A stretch of 64,000 bases of DNA from Sphingomonas sabuli (GCF_014352855.1 NZ_CP060697.1:62001-126000), one strand, 5' to 3'. Counted from the first letter of the stretch, positions 9,213 to 19,724 are shown. A program made the numbers and translations. The notes: generated from the sequence alone by a model not told the origin.

Positions 9213-9983
9213 ATGTTCGGACGCAAAGGGCTCAACCAGGCGGCGCCGCAGCCGCGACCGCAATCCTCTCCGGCCGAGCATCCCAGTCACGAAGCCGTGC
9301 TCAACACGCTGCGCCGGGAGGAAGCGGCCGGCAATATCAACGTCCGCGCGCAACTGGCCGGGCGAGTCCTGTTCGACGACCTCTATTTCCGGATTGCCCA
9401 GCCCGAGCGGGGGACCCGGATCGAGGACCTGCTGGCGATCCTCGGCGCGTGCGGCGGCTTCGCCTGCATCGTCGCCGTCCACTACACGCTGAAACTGTCG
9501 GGCCAGTCGCCCAAGGACATCGGCATGATGGTTGCCGAAGGCCGCGACGGCCGGACCTATTATTTCGGCGATGTGCCCAACACCCTTTTGCTGGAAAGCG
9601 AACATGCACTGCTTAGCCTGGCGCTGGGCGCGGCTCACGGCCTTGGCGCGCCGGTCACCCTCGAACGCGTGCATGCGGTGATGAAGCATGTCGCCGCGAC
9701 CGTCGGGACCGAAGAATTCGGCGCCAGCCGGATCGCGGAGCCGCACCGGCCTGTCCTTCCCATGCGCGAAGCGATCGCGGCCTACTGGCCCGCCGCGAAG
9801 GAGGCACTCGACCTATACCAGGTCCTGCCGCAGCGCCGGCCGTCGGCGTTTGGCTTTGCGGTCCAGATTGCGATGGAACGCGCGAAGGACGTGCTTGACC
9901 CGCTGCTTGCCGCCGACATCGTCACCGACGCCGCCGTGCCCGCAGCCAAGATCGACCCGAAGGATTTCGGTTTCGCGCCTTAG
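9213..9983 (+). CDS. Conserved-looking protein of unknown function
   Basis: I do not recognise this 256-residue protein. It begins with a Pro/Gln-rich, probably disordered 30 residues and then becomes a compact, mostly helical soluble sequence. There is no signal peptide and no convincing membrane span, although residues 72-92 include a mildly hydrophobic GACGGFACIVAV segment. The centre contains SEHALLSLALGAAHGLGA and the C-terminus DPKDFGFAP. Codon use and base composition match the neighbouring housekeeping genes, and it has its own good promoter and ribosome-binding site, so expression is likely. It is convergent, with a 4-base overlap, with the oxygenase gene. No catalytic motif is evident. 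Confidence 0.8.
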   Translation: MFGRKGLNQAAPQPRPQSSPAEHPSHEAVLNTLRREEAAGNINVRAQLAGRVLFDDLYFRIAQPERGTRIEDLLAILGACGGFACIVAVHYTLKLSGQSPKDIGMMVAEGRDGRTYYFGDVPNTLLLESEHALLSLALGAAHGLGAPVTLERVHAVMKHVAATVGTEEFGASRIAEPHRPVLPMREAIAAYWPAAKEALDLYQVLPQRRPSAFGFAVQIAMERAKDVLDPLLAADIVTDAAVPAAKIDPKDFGFAP

Positions 9984-10548
9984 GCGGCGAAGTTGAAGGA
10001 AATGCTCAGCCGCTCGGCCTCGCCGGTGCCGGGCAACACTTCGTGGCGTAACCAACTTTCCCATAGCAACAGCATGCCCGGCCGCGGTTCGACGGTGTGG
10101 AAGGCGCCCGCGCGTGTCGGTGCCGCCATCATCATCGGCAGCCGCGGATCCTCGAAGCGGATCGCTCCGGCGCCCTCGGGCACCTCGACGTAGAGGGTCC
10201 CGGACAGGATGCTGTGGGGATGGATATGCGCGCTGTGATGGCCGCCGCCTGCCAGCAGGTTGACCCACAGGCTGTCGAGCCTGGGCTTCGCGTCCCAGCT
10301 TAGCTGCGCGGCGAGCCTGCGCGCATGGCGGGTTAGCAATCGGGCAAGGTCGGCAAAGGCCGGATCGCGAAGGGGCAGGTCGTTGAGCGAGGCATAGCTG
10401 GTGTAGCCGGCGAAGCGATGCTCCTCGCTCCAGCGCTGGCCGGCCTCGTCGTCGGCGGCGAGCGAGCGGATGGAATGGGCCAGCTCCGGCAACAAGGCGT
10501 CGTCGATCGCGACATCGTAAAGCAGGGTCGGGAAGAGCCGGCGGATGC

Positions 10549-10552
<4 letters not shown>
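9980..10552 (-). CDS. Putative 2-oxoglutarate/Fe(II)-dependent oxygenase
   Basis: A 190-residue protein resembling the small uncharacterised 2OG-Fe(II) oxygenases that begin with a LFPTLLY-type strand. Metal-ligand candidates are in HIHPHS, in the middle, and in RHEVLPG near the end, followed by an Arg in the ERLSISFNF C-terminus suitable for 2-oxoglutarate binding. The reaction and substrate are unknown. The start is ATG 10552, which overlaps the pth stop as ATGA, so translation is probably coupled to pth; a longer reading with Met at 10618 would run inside pth and is less likely. Confidence 0.78.
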
Positions 10553-11124
<572 letters not shown>

Positions 11125-11148
11125 CGGGTTTCCCTAGCGCGGGCGGGA

Positions 11149-11183
11149 CAAAAAGAAACCGCCCGCCCTTGCGGGCGAGCGGC
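11149..11183 (-). terminator. Intrinsic terminator after rplY
   Basis: On the minus strand a 10-bp stem (CCGCTCGCCC with GGGCGGGCGG, one wobble pair) closed by a GCAA tetraloop occupies 11159-11182 and is followed by TTTCTTTTT. It is the best intrinsic terminator in the window, 25 bases after the rplY stop and before pth. Confidence 0.85.
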
Positions 11184-11207
11184 TCCTGAACTTCGCCTGG
11201 CGGAGAA

Positions 11208-11888
11208 TTATTCCTCGCCGCCCTCGCCGTCGCCTTCCGGCTCATCGCCGTCCTGTGCGGTTGCCGGGACTTCGTCCGCGGCCGGCGCTTCGCTGTCTTC
11301 GCCATCGGCTTCGGACTTCATCGCCGACGGAGCGACCAGCGTCGCCACCGTGAAGTCGCGATCGTCGATCGCCGACTTCGCGCCCTCGGGCAGGGTCACG
11401 TGGCTGATGTGGATGGCGTCGCCGATGTCGAGTCCGGCCAGCGAGATGCCGATTTCGTCAGGGATCGACGCGGCGTCGCAGATCAGTTCGAGATCGTGAC
11501 GGACGACGTTGAGAACGCCGCCGCGCTTGAGACCCGGGGATTGTTCTTCATCAAGGAAGCGCACCGGCACGTTGACGTGCACCTGGGCATGCTCGCTGAT
11601 GCGCAGGAAGTCGACGTGGATGGGGCGGCTGGTGACGGGGTGGAACTGCACGTCCTTGGGGAGCGTGCGGCTGGCCTTGCCGTCGACCTCGACCATGATG
11701 ACCGAATTCATGAAGTGGCCGGTGGACAGCATCTTGGCGAGGCGCTTTTCCTCGACATGCACTCCAACCGGTTCCTGTTTGTCGCCGTAGATCACGGCAG
11801 GTACCCGTCCGTCGCGGCGCAGTGCACGGGAGGCTCCCTTGCCAGCCCGTTCGCGCGGCTCAGCGGGCAGCGTCAGCTGTTCGCTCAT
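11208..11888 (-). CDS. rplY: 50S ribosomal protein L25, long Ctc form
   Basis: It binds 5S rRNA in the large subunit; the long form corresponds to the general stress protein Ctc. From ATG 11888 it has 226 residues: an N-terminal L25 domain ([20 protein letters not shown]), a C-terminal TL5-like beta domain and a strongly acidic tail rich in Glu, Asp and Gly, as often seen in alphaproteobacterial members. An upstream in-frame TTG at 11903 is possible, but GGAG nine bases before the ATG favours 11888. A good promoter lies at 11956-11984 and a terminator at 11149-11183, so it can be a monocistronic unit. Confidence 0.95.
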   Translation of the reverse strand: MSEQLTLPAEPRERAGKGASRALRRDGRVPAVIYGDKQEPVGVHVEEKRLAKMLSTGHFMNSVIMVEVDGKASRTLPKDVQFHPVTSRPIHVDFLRISEHAQVHVNVPVRFLDEEQSPGLKRGGVLNVVRHDLELICDAASIPDEIGISLAGLDIGDAIHISHVTLPEGAKSAIDDRDFTVATLVAPSAMKSEADGEDSEAPAADEVPATAQDGDEPEGDGEGGEE

Positions 11889-11955
11889 TTCGCTTGTCTC
11901 CAACTAGAATGACCCCGCCACGCCTCCAGGGATGACCATGGCCGGGGGAGGGGCG

Positions 11956-11984
11956 CCTATAGTGGAGCCGGTGCGCCTTGGCAA
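11956..11984 (-). promoter_or_regulatory. Promoter of rplY
   Basis: Minus strand: TTGCCA (11979-11984), a 17-base spacer and TATAGG (11956-11961). It sits just after the stop of the TraB/GumN gene and about 68 bases before the rplY ATG. Confidence 0.65.
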
Positions 11985-11986
11985 AC

Positions 11987-12790
11987 CTAGTTGACGCGGG
12001 CCGACCGGACTCCGCGCCACGCCAGCTGGTTCTGCACGCTGTCGGGGCCGCTCAGATGGCCCGCGCCGACCGCGACGAACACCGTTCCGGGTGTCTCCAG
12101 CCGCTGCGCGATCCACTGCGCCCAGCGCGAATTGCGCTCGACGAACAATGTCCGGTACATTTGCGGCGACTGGTCGCGCATCTTCATCAGCATCGGCGAA
12201 AAGCTGTCGATGTCGCCGCGATTCCATGCGGCCTTCAGCTGGGTCAGCAACGCGGCCATCCCGTCTTCGCCATTTACCATCTGGGCGCCGGCCTGCGGGG
12301 CCGGGGGCAAAGCGCTGAACATGCGGATCTGGAAGGCGAAGCTTTCCAGCTCGCCGACCGGCTTGCCTGCGGCCGCGGCGGCATAGCGCAGCACCGCGTC
12401 CGCGCCATGATCGTAGGACAGGCCGTTGGACCGGCCGGCCTTCATCACGGCGTTGCTGTCGCCAAGAAAGGAAGACCGGGCAACCGGGATGCGTTCAATA
12501 TTGCCCGCGCCGACCGGCGGCGGCGGTGGCGGCGCCAGCTCGGGCCGCGGCACCAGCGTTTCGAGGATCAGCTGGTCGGATTCGGTGAAGGCGGTCTTGA
12601 CCGCCTGGCCGAACCATTCGGACCGGCTGTCGAGGGCGTGGAAGGTGCCGAAGAGATAGATGACGGTATCCGCGTCGTTGATCACCCACAGCGCCGGATA
12701 GCGGTCCTGCGGGATGACATCCTGCCGTGCGGCCGGCGGCACGGGCGACGCCGCCAGTGACGCTCCGATTAGCATGGACGACATGAGCAT
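11987..12790 (-). CDS. TraB/GumN-family (Tiki-like) protein, copy A
   Basis: A predicted exported protein of 267 residues in the TraB/GumN (Tiki) superfamily, a putative metal-dependent peptidase fold. The family Gx2H signatures are present: FGTFH near the N-terminus after YLF, and VGAGHLSGPDSV near the end. The ATG at 12790 has a GGAGG five bases upstream and gives a hydrophobic signal ending near ASLAASP; the longer reading to 12865 lacks this. It is one of a tandem pair with the gene at 13022, sharing VIYLFGT/TIYLFGT and the C-terminal GAGH block. A proline-rich insert (about residues 86-93) is unique to this copy. The substrate is unknown. Confidence 0.85.
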   Translation of the reverse strand: MLMSSMLIGASLAASPVPPAARQDVIPQDRYPALWVINDADTVIYLFGTFHALDSRSEWFGQAVKTAFTESDQLILETLVPRPELAPPPPPPVGAGNIERIPVARSSFLGDSNAVMKAGRSNGLSYDHGADAVLRYAAAAAGKPVGELESFAFQIRMFSALPPAPQAGAQMVNGEDGMAALLTQLKAAWNRGDIDSFSPMLMKMRDQSPQMYRTLFVERNSRWAQWIAQRLETPGTVFVAVGAGHLSGPDSVQNQLAWRGVRSARVN

Positions 12791-13021
12791 GCGCGCCTCC
12801 AATCCCAAATCGGACGAGACGCCTCCGGCATCATGATCGTGTGACCGCTCTTCGGCGCAATGCACCGATGGCGCGGATCACCGCACCCTTGATAACCGGT
12901 GGTTCGTGGCCCCCGCCCGATACCGCAGGCAGGATGGTCACCCAGCCGTTAACAAATGTCTAGGGCAAAGCGCGGAAAGTGGATTTTTCACCCCCCGCCG
13001 CAGCTATTTAGCTACACTCGG

Positions 13022-13933
13022 CTATTGCAGGCGGCGAACCTTGTAGCCTTCGCGCTGAAGCAGGTCCTGCACCGAGTCCGGCCCCGCGAGGTGGCCGGCG
13101 CCGACCGCGACCAGAACGGTCCCGGGCTTGGCCAGGCGTTGTTCCACCCACTGGCTCCAGTTGGCGTTGCGGCGGACCAGCAAGGCGTCGCGGATGGCCG
13201 GAGAGCTGCCCAGCTCGGAATTGAAGGTCTTGGCGATGGCGTCGACGTCGCCGCGCGCCCAGCTGCGCAACATCGCGGTAAAGTCCGCGCCCATCTTCTC
13301 GGGCGCCTCGATGGCGCCTTCCAGAAGCTCGCGCTGCGCCTGTTCGGGCAGGGTGTCGAAGAAGCTCAATTGCTCGGCGTTGGTTTCCAGCTGGCCGATG
13401 GTCTTGCCGGCCGTGCCGAACGCGTCGCGCAAGGTCTGCTCGACCCCGTGCTGACCCTTGACGCCGATGTCGGCGAACTGGACGCCCAGCAGCGAGAAAG
13501 CCGCCACCCAGGTTTCCATCTTGTCGAAGATCGGGCGCGGGATGCCGGTCTTGGCGATCGCGGTCTCGAGCATCTGGCGCTTTTCCGCCGGGACTCGCTC
13601 GGCCAGCGGCAACTGCCCCGGCGAATAGCCCAGCCGGGTCATCGCCTCGATCAATTCCTTCGGGTTCTTGTCGTCGACGATGGTTTCGACCACGAGGCTT
13701 TCCGACCGGCTGATCGCAGTGTCGATCGCCTTCGTCCGCCAGGCATAATTTTCGGGCAGCAGGTGGATGGTGCCGAACAGATAGATGGTGGTGTCCGGGT
13801 CGGACACTTCCCACAGCGCGGGCTTCGCCGTCTCCACGCTCGCCGGAGCGGGCGCGGCCGATACCGCGGCCGGGACGGCGAACAGGGCTGCAAGGGGGGC
13901 AAGGTAACGCTTGAAAGTGGCCAGCACCGGCAA
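13022..13933 (-). CDS. TraB/GumN-family (Tiki-like) protein, copy B
   Basis: This 303-residue exported protein has a signal peptide ending near AVSAAPAP and the full set of family motifs: DTTIYLFGTIH with the Gx2H, a conserved Glu in SLVVET, an internal LFAGAV-equivalent helix region, and VGAGHLAGPDSV close to the C-terminus. Such proteins occur in many alphaproteobacteria, often in multiple copies, and may degrade small periplasmic peptides, but no bacterial substrate is established. It lies 231 bases upstream of copy A on the same strand; the gap looks long enough for each to have its own promoter. Confidence 0.88.
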   Translation of the reverse strand: MPVLATFKRYLAPLAALFAVPAAVSAAPAPASVETAKPALWEVSDPDTTIYLFGTIHLLPENYAWRTKAIDTAISRSESLVVETIVDDKNPKELIEAMTRLGYSPGQLPLAERVPAEKRQMLETAIAKTGIPRPIFDKMETWVAAFSLLGVQFADIGVKGQHGVEQTLRDAFGTAGKTIGQLETNAEQLSFFDTLPEQAQRELLEGAIEAPEKMGADFTAMLRSWARGDVDAIAKTFNSELGSSPAIRDALLVRRNANWSQWVEQRLAKPGTVLVAVGAGHLAGPDSVQDLLQREGYKVRRLQ

Positions 13934-14016
13934 ATCTCCAGTTGATCGTCACTGAGATAGGGGCGCAAAGCTGAACGCCAACCGTCGCGGTCCGAAAACA
14001 CGGGCATGGCGGGCTG

Positions 14017-14045
14017 CGTTGCGACGGTGTAGGATCGTCGCAACG
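14017..14045 (+). promoter_or_regulatory. Perfect 10-bp inverted repeat before the retropepsin-like gene
   Basis: CGTTGCGACG (14017-14026) is exactly complementary to CGTCGCAACG (14036-14045), separated by the nine bases GTGTAGGAT. It ends one base before the GGAG ribosome-binding site of the gene starting at 14059. The spacer contains TAGGAT, a possible -10, so an operator overlapping a promoter and a leader hairpin are both possible. Confidence 0.5.
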
Positions 14046-14058
14046 TGGAGACTCCAGC

Positions 14059-15030
14059 ATGAGTTCTTTGCCTTTCCTCCTTCTCGCCGCGGCCGCCGCT
14101 GCTCCTGTTCCGATCCGCGCGCCGGCACCGCCGTCGATCCTCGAAACCGAACGGGGCGCGGTCGATCGCGAAACGCAGGCGAAGGATGTCGCCATCCGCC
14201 GCGACATCGACGACCGGCTGACGGTCGGCGTGACGATTTCCGGAGCCGGACCCTATCGCTTCCTGGTCGACACCGGCGCCGACAGCACGGCGGTCTCCAG
14301 TTCGCTGGTCAACCGCCTTTCGTTGCTTCCGGGCGAAGGCGTCTCGCTGCATTCCATGACCGGGGTCAGCGCGGTCCGCACCGTGCAGCTGCCGGCCATG
14401 CAATTGGGCAATGCCGGCCAGATCAAGATCGCCGAGGCGCCGGTGCTGGAGGCCGATCACATGGGCGCCGACGGCATTCTCGGCACCGACTCGCTGCGCT
14501 CGCAGCGGGTGGTGTTCGATTTCGACCGCAACCGGATGACCATCGTCCCGTCGCAGCAGCCGGTCGAGCGCGACGACGGCACGATCATCGTCACCGGGCG
14601 GCTGAAGAACGGGCGGTTGATCGTCACCAACGCGCTGGCCGACGACACGCCGGTTACCGTGGTGCTGGATACCGGATCCGAAATCACCGTCGGCAACGAG
14701 GCGCTGCGCCAGCGCCTGGCTCGCGGCGGGCAACTGACCAGCAGCGGCCCGGTCGAGCTGCAGTCGGTGACCGGCGCGATGCTGCCCGGCGAATATATGT
14801 TCCTTAAGGAGCTCGAGATGCGCGACGTGAAGCTAAAGCAGTTAGCGGTCGTGTTCGCCCCCGCGCACACTTTTCATAAGCTCGGGCTCGACGACAAGCC
14901 GGCGCTGCTGCTCGGCATGAATGCGCTGAAGGCGTTCCGGAAGGTCTCGATCGACTTCGCCAACCGCAAGCTGCGCGTGCTTTTGCGCGACAGCAGCAGC
15001 CGCGACGAAATCCTGCTCGCCGCACGCTAG
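14059..15030 (+). CDS. Periplasmic protein with two retropepsin-like aspartic protease domains
   Basis: The 323-residue protein has a signal peptide and two tandem retroviral-type aspartyl protease folds. The first has the catalytic VDTGADST with Asp71 and the matching hydrophobic-Gly motif GILG near 139-142. The second has LDTGSEIT with Asp204 and LLGM near the C-terminus. Retropepsins normally dimerise to pair two Asp residues; two copies in one chain could form an intramolecular pseudodimer as in pepsin. Alphaproteobacterial homologues are mostly uncharacterised. It is monocistronic, with GGAG eight bases before ATG 14059 and a perfect inverted repeat just upstream. Confidence 0.85.
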   Translation: MSSLPFLLLAAAAAAPVPIRAPAPPSILETERGAVDRETQAKDVAIRRDIDDRLTVGVTISGAGPYRFLVDTGADSTAVSSSLVNRLSLLPGEGVSLHSMTGVSAVRTVQLPAMQLGNAGQIKIAEAPVLEADHMGADGILGTDSLRSQRVVFDFDRNRMTIVPSQQPVERDDGTIIVTGRLKNGRLIVTNALADDTPVTVVLDTGSEITVGNEALRQRLARGGQLTSSGPVELQSVTGAMLPGEYMFLKELEMRDVKLKQLAVVFAPAHTFHKLGLDDKPALLLGMNALKAFRKVSIDFANRKLRVLLRDSSSRDEILLAAR

Positions 15031-15040
15031 GCGGAAATAC

Positions 15041-15116
15041 TGGTGAGCCCTGCTGGGTTCGAACCAGCGACCTACTGATTAAAAGTCAGTTGCTCTACCG
15101 ACTGAGCTAAGGGCCC
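15041..15116 (-). tRNA. tRNA-Lys(TTT)
   Basis: Read on the minus strand this is a complete 76-base cloverleaf: acceptor GGGCCCT paired with AGGGCTC (one G-U), D arm with TAGCTCAGTCGGTAGAGC, and the anticodon arm ACTGA-CTTTTAA-TCAGT, which places TTT at the anticodon. The T arm contains GGTTCGAACC, and a CCA end is encoded at 15041-15043. It starts 16 bases after the folK stop on the same strand and may be co-transcribed with it. Confidence 0.97.
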
Positions 15117-15132
15117 TACCAGCGGGGCCGCG

Positions 15133-15615
15133 TTACCGTCGCGGACGCCTGCGGGCAAGGCGGTGGGCGAAGTGGCGAGCATAAAGCGGGGCGGCAAGCT
15201 GCCAGCCCGGCGCGATCGCCGCCAGCGGCGCGATGACAAAGGCGCGATCCGCGGCCGCCGGGTGGGGGATGCGCAAGGTTCGCGACCGCCACGGACCGCC
15301 GGTCCAGTCGACGATGTCGAGATCCAGCACTCGTGCGCCCCAGCGCCGTCCCGGCCGCCGGCCGAAGTCGCACTCGATGCCCTTGAGCCGGCTTAGCAGC
15401 TCGAGCGGTTCAAGGTCGCTTTCGACCAGCGCGACGGAATTGGCGAAGTCGCGGCCGGCGGGCCCATGCGCCTTGTTGATCAGGATCGGCGCGGCGTCGA
15501 ACAGGCTGAAATCCCGGTCGAGGCGCGCGATGGCCGCTTCCACCACCTGCGGTGGCCGGCCGAAACGGCCGTGCGGCCGGTTCGACCCGATGGCGATGGC
15601 GTAGAGTTGCGACAA
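15133..15615 (-). CDS. folK: 6-hydroxymethyl-7,8-dihydropterin pyrophosphokinase
   Basis: It transfers pyrophosphate from ATP to 6-hydroxymethyldihydropterin in folate biosynthesis. The IAIGSNRP opening, the central RRWGARVLDLDIVDW motif that holds the Mg-binding Asp pair, and the IPHP segment are diagnostic. The start is taken as TTG at 15615, giving 160 residues, the usual length. A longer reading to 15756 adds 47 unrelated residues, has no conserved motif and overlaps the divergent gene's leader. A tRNA-Lys gene follows after 16 bases. Confidence 0.93.
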   Translation of the reverse strand: MSQLYAIAIGSNRPHGRFGRPPQVVEAAIARLDRDFSLFDAAPILINKAHGPAGRDFANSVALVESDLEPLELLSRLKGIECDFGRRPGRRWGARVLDLDIVDWTGGPWRSRTLRIPHPAAADRAFVIAPLAAIAPGWQLAAPLYARHFAHRLARRRPRR

Positions 15616-15697
15616 TTTGTGCCCCGGAAATGATGCGAGGCCGCTATGGGGAAGCGCCGCCAATTCATCAACGGCGGCTGGCAAGACAGGGAAGACA

Positions 15698-16015
15698 ATG
15701 CAGGACCAGCAGATCGTCCGGCGCTGGACGGGCGTCGTTCGCAGCGAAGATGCCAAGGCGTACGTCGCCTACGTCCGCAAGACCGGCCTTGCCGGCTATG
15801 TCGAGACCAAGGGAAATCTGGGTGCCCAGCTGGCCACCCGCGATCTTGGCGACGGGCGAACGGAAATCATGACGCTCAGCTGGTGGCGATCGATGGCGGA
15901 TATTGCCGCCTTCGCCGGAAGCCCGGTCGACCAAGCCCGTTATTATCCCGAAGACGACAAGTATCTCGTCGAACGGCCGGAAAAGGTTGAGCATTTCATC
16001 ATTGTCGGCGGATAA
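15698..16015 (+). CDS. Small ABM-like (dimeric alpha/beta barrel) protein
   Basis: This 105-residue cytoplasmic protein has the shape of antibiotic-biosynthesis-monooxygenase-like domains: an opening strand RRWTGVV, an amphipathic helix, the central TEIMTLSWWRSMADIAAF strand-turn-helix typical of this fold, and a final strand VEHFIIVG. Such proteins are quinone or haem-related monooxygenases, or are of unknown role. No catalytic residue can be assigned. The ATG at 15698 is preceded by CAGGGAAG, which favours it over an upstream in-frame Met at 15617. It is divergent from folK and convergent with aguB. Confidence 0.7.
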   Translation: MQDQQIVRRWTGVVRSEDAKAYVAYVRKTGLAGYVETKGNLGAQLATRDLGDGRTEIMTLSWWRSMADIAAFAGSPVDQARYYPEDDKYLVERPEKVEHFIIVGG

Positions 16016-16037
16016 CTGCCGACGCGCTGAAACGTCC

Positions 16038-16885
16038 TCAGATGTCCTGGGTCAGTCGCCCATAAAGCTCCGGCCGGCGGTCGCGGAAGAAGCCGAAGGC
16101 GGCGCGGTGCTTCTTCGCCGCGGCCAGGTCGAGTTCGGCAACCAGCGCGCCGGTTTCTTCCGCGCCGAATTCGGCCAGCATGTCCCCGCGTTCGTCGCAG
16201 ATGAAGCTGTGCCCGTAGAAACGCTGCCCGCCCTCGGTGCCGATGCGGTTGGCCGCAACCACGGGCACGACGTTGCTGACCGCATGGCCGACCATCGCCC
16301 GCCGCCACAGCCGCGATGTGTCAAGGTCGGGATCGTGCGGTTCCGACCCGATCGCGGTCGGGTAGAAGAGGATATCAGCGCCCATCAGCATCATCGCCCG
16401 CGCGGTTTCCGGATACCATTGGTCCCAGCACACCCCGACGCCGAGCGTGCTCCTGTCCGGGCCGTTCCACACCTTGAAGCCAGTGTTGCCGGGGCGGAAA
16501 TAGAATTTTTCCTCATATCCCGGACCGTCGGGAATATGGCTCTTGCGATAAACGCCGGCGACCTTGCCGTCGGGGGCGATCATCGCCAGCGAATTGTAAT
16601 GGTGCGGCCCGTCGGCCTCGAAAAAGCTGGTCGGGATCCAGATTTTCAGCTCGTCCGCCAGCTGGCGCATCGCCACCACGGACGGATGCTCGTCGGTCGG
16701 CCTGGCGTTGGCGAACAGGCTCTCGTCTTCCTCGCGGCAGAAATAGGGGCCTTCGAACAGCTCCGGCGGCAACACCACCTGCGCGCCCATGCCGGCCGCT
16801 TCGCGCACGACTTCGCCGACGTTGCGGATGTTCTCATCCGTATCCTCGCCGAAAGCGAGCTGAATGGCGGCAACGGTGACTGTGC

Positions 16886-16889
<4 letters not shown>
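16038..16889 (-). CDS. aguB: N-carbamoylputrescine amidase
   Basis: It hydrolyses N-carbamoylputrescine to putrescine, CO2 and ammonia, the last step of the agmatine route. The 283-residue nitrilase-superfamily protein carries the Glu-Lys-Cys triad at Glu43 (LPPELFEG), Lys116 (VYRKSHIPDG) and Cys154 (GVCWDQWYPE). The residues after the catalytic Cys and the GYEEKFYFRPG stretch are characteristic of the plant-like AguB group. Its ATG overlaps the aguA stop as ATGA, so the two genes form a coupled pair and support each other's assignment. Confidence 0.95.
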
Positions 16890-17860
<971 letters not shown>

Positions 17861-17960
17861 GGGCGCAAGCGCCTATCGCCTTCGCCGGTCGAAGGCAAAG
17901 TCCCGTCTGGCGGTCGGGCCGCAAGCCGTTAAGGTCGACCGCGACATGTCAGGAGGGACC

Positions 17961-19724
17961 ATGCGCTATTCGCTTGCCGCCTTGTTGCTGATCGCAGGTT
18001 CGCCCGCGGCCGCGACCGTCGATTATGCGATCGACCTGACCAGCCCCGAACATCATTCGAGCATGGTGACGGCGACCTTCCCGACAACCAGTGCCGCCTT
18101 CCTCGACGTGCGCATGCCGGCCTGGCGCACCGGCCGCTATTCGATCCTCAACCTGGCCAACGGGGTCAGCGATTTCGTGGCGATGGACGGTAACGGACGG
18201 CCGCTGCGCTGGCAGAAGATCGACAAGTCCACGTGGCGCGTTCACCTCGACCGCCCGGCGGCGGTCAACGTGCGCTATGCGCTGTACGGCAACGAACTCG
18301 GCTACCGCAGCCGTCACATCGACGACAGCCACGCCTATCTCGATGCCTCCGCGGTGCTGATGTATGCCGAACCCTATCGCGGCGACGACGTCCGCGTATC
18401 GCTCAAGGTGCCAAGCGGCTGGCAAAGCTTCTCCGGCATGGAGTCCGCGGGCCCGCACCGCTTCGTCGCGCCGAACTGGGACCAGCTGGTCGATTCCCCC
18501 ATCGAAACCGGCATCAACACCAGCCGGCGGTTCAAGGTCGGCGCGCAGGAATACGAGCTCGTGGTGTGGGGCAAGGGGCCGTACGACATCGACAAGATGG
18601 CGAGCGACCTGGGCCGCATCGCGGGTGCCGTCCCGGCCTATTGGCCGACCTATCCGTTCAAGCGCTACGTGTGGATGGTCCATGCCACCAGCGGCGCCGG
18701 CGGCGCGACCGAGCACCGCAATTCCACCGTCATCCAGTTGCCCCGGGCAATGTTCGGCGATGCGGACGGCTATCGGCGATTTATCGCCACCGCCGCGCAT
18801 GAATTCGTCCATACGTGGAACGTGAAGGCGTACCGCAACGCGGCGATGGTGCCGTATGACTACCAGAAGGAAAACTACACCAACCTGCTGTGGGTCGAGG
18901 AAGGATCGACCGAATATTTTTCCTGGCCGCTGTTGTTGCGCGCCGGGCTGGTCACCCCGGCCGAATATTTCGACGAGCTGTCAGGGCTGATCGACGGCAA
19001 CCAGCATCGTCCCGGCCGCACCGTCCAGTCGGTCGCACAGGCGTCGTGGGACGAATGGATTTCGCCAGCCGACGCGGAACGGTCGCAGAACGCGTGGGTC
19101 AACATCTATTCGGAAGGCCAGATTGTTTCGTGGATGCTCGACCTGGCGCTGCTCCAACAGACCGGCGGGCGGGTGTCCTACCGCGACGTCCATCGCGTTC
19201 TATACGAGCGGTTTCCGTCGGACCGGCGCGGGTTTACCGATGCCGACATGCTCGCCGTGCTGCAGGAATTGACCGGCCAATCCTGGGTCCCGTGGTGGGC
19301 GCGACACGTCACCGCGCCGGTGACCGCCGACTTCAACGCCTTGCTCAACCCGGTCGGCCTGCAGCTGACCTATCCGGACGGCCCGAAGGCGTGGGCCGGC
19401 TGGTCGGGAAAAGCAGCGGAACGCGGGATCGCGCTGGCACTGGTCGAACGCGACAGTCCGGCGTGGGTCGCCGGCCTTGGTGCCGGCGACACGTTGGTGG
19501 CGATCGATGGCAAGCCTGTCGGCAAGATCGAAGACCTGCTGGCCGGTCGCAAGCCGGGCGACGTCGTAACCGTATCCTACCTGCGCCGCGACGAGACGAT
19601 GGAAAAGCGCGTGACTCTCGGCACCACCCGCGGCGCCCCGAAAGTGGTGCCGGTGACGGCGCCCACGGCCGCGCAAAAGGCGCTGTTCGAACGCTGGCTG
19701 CTGGTGCCGTACCCGAAGGCCTGA
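17961..19724 (+). CDS. M61-family metallopeptidase with PDZ domain
   Basis: A periplasmic peptidase of 587 residues of the glycyl-aminopeptidase (M61) family. The ATG 17961 is preceded by AGGAGG at 17951-17956, and the signal peptide ends near SPAAAT. The zinc motif HEFVH is at 280-284, followed by the WNVK block and a second metal-ligand Glu in VEEGSTEYF (about 313-314). The C-terminus is a PDZ domain (GIALALVERDSPAWVAGLGAGD...) that may bind substrate C-termini. The S9 peptidase gene follows after 71 bases on the same strand, so the two may share periplasmic peptide degradation. Confidence 0.93.
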   Translation: MRYSLAALLLIAGSPAAATVDYAIDLTSPEHHSSMVTATFPTTSAAFLDVRMPAWRTGRYSILNLANGVSDFVAMDGNGRPLRWQKIDKSTWRVHLDRPAAVNVRYALYGNELGYRSRHIDDSHAYLDASAVLMYAEPYRGDDVRVSLKVPSGWQSFSGMESAGPHRFVAPNWDQLVDSPIETGINTSRRFKVGAQEYELVVWGKGPYDIDKMASDLGRIAGAVPAYWPTYPFKRYVWMVHATSGAGGATEHRNSTVIQLPRAMFGDADGYRRFIATAAHEFVHTWNVKAYRNAAMVPYDYQKENYTNLLWVEEGSTEYFSWPLLLRAGLVTPAEYFDELSGLIDGNQHRPGRTVQSVAQASWDEWISPADAERSQNAWVNIYSEGQIVSWMLDLALLQQTGGRVSYRDVHRVLYERFPSDRRGFTDADMLAVLQELTGQSWVPWWARHVTAPVTADFNALLNPVGLQLTYPDGPKAWAGWSGKAAERGIALALVERDSPAWVAGLGAGDTLVAIDGKPVGKIEDLLAGRKPGDVVTVSYLRRDETMEKRVTLGTTRGAPKVVPVTAPTAAQKALFERWLLVPYPKA

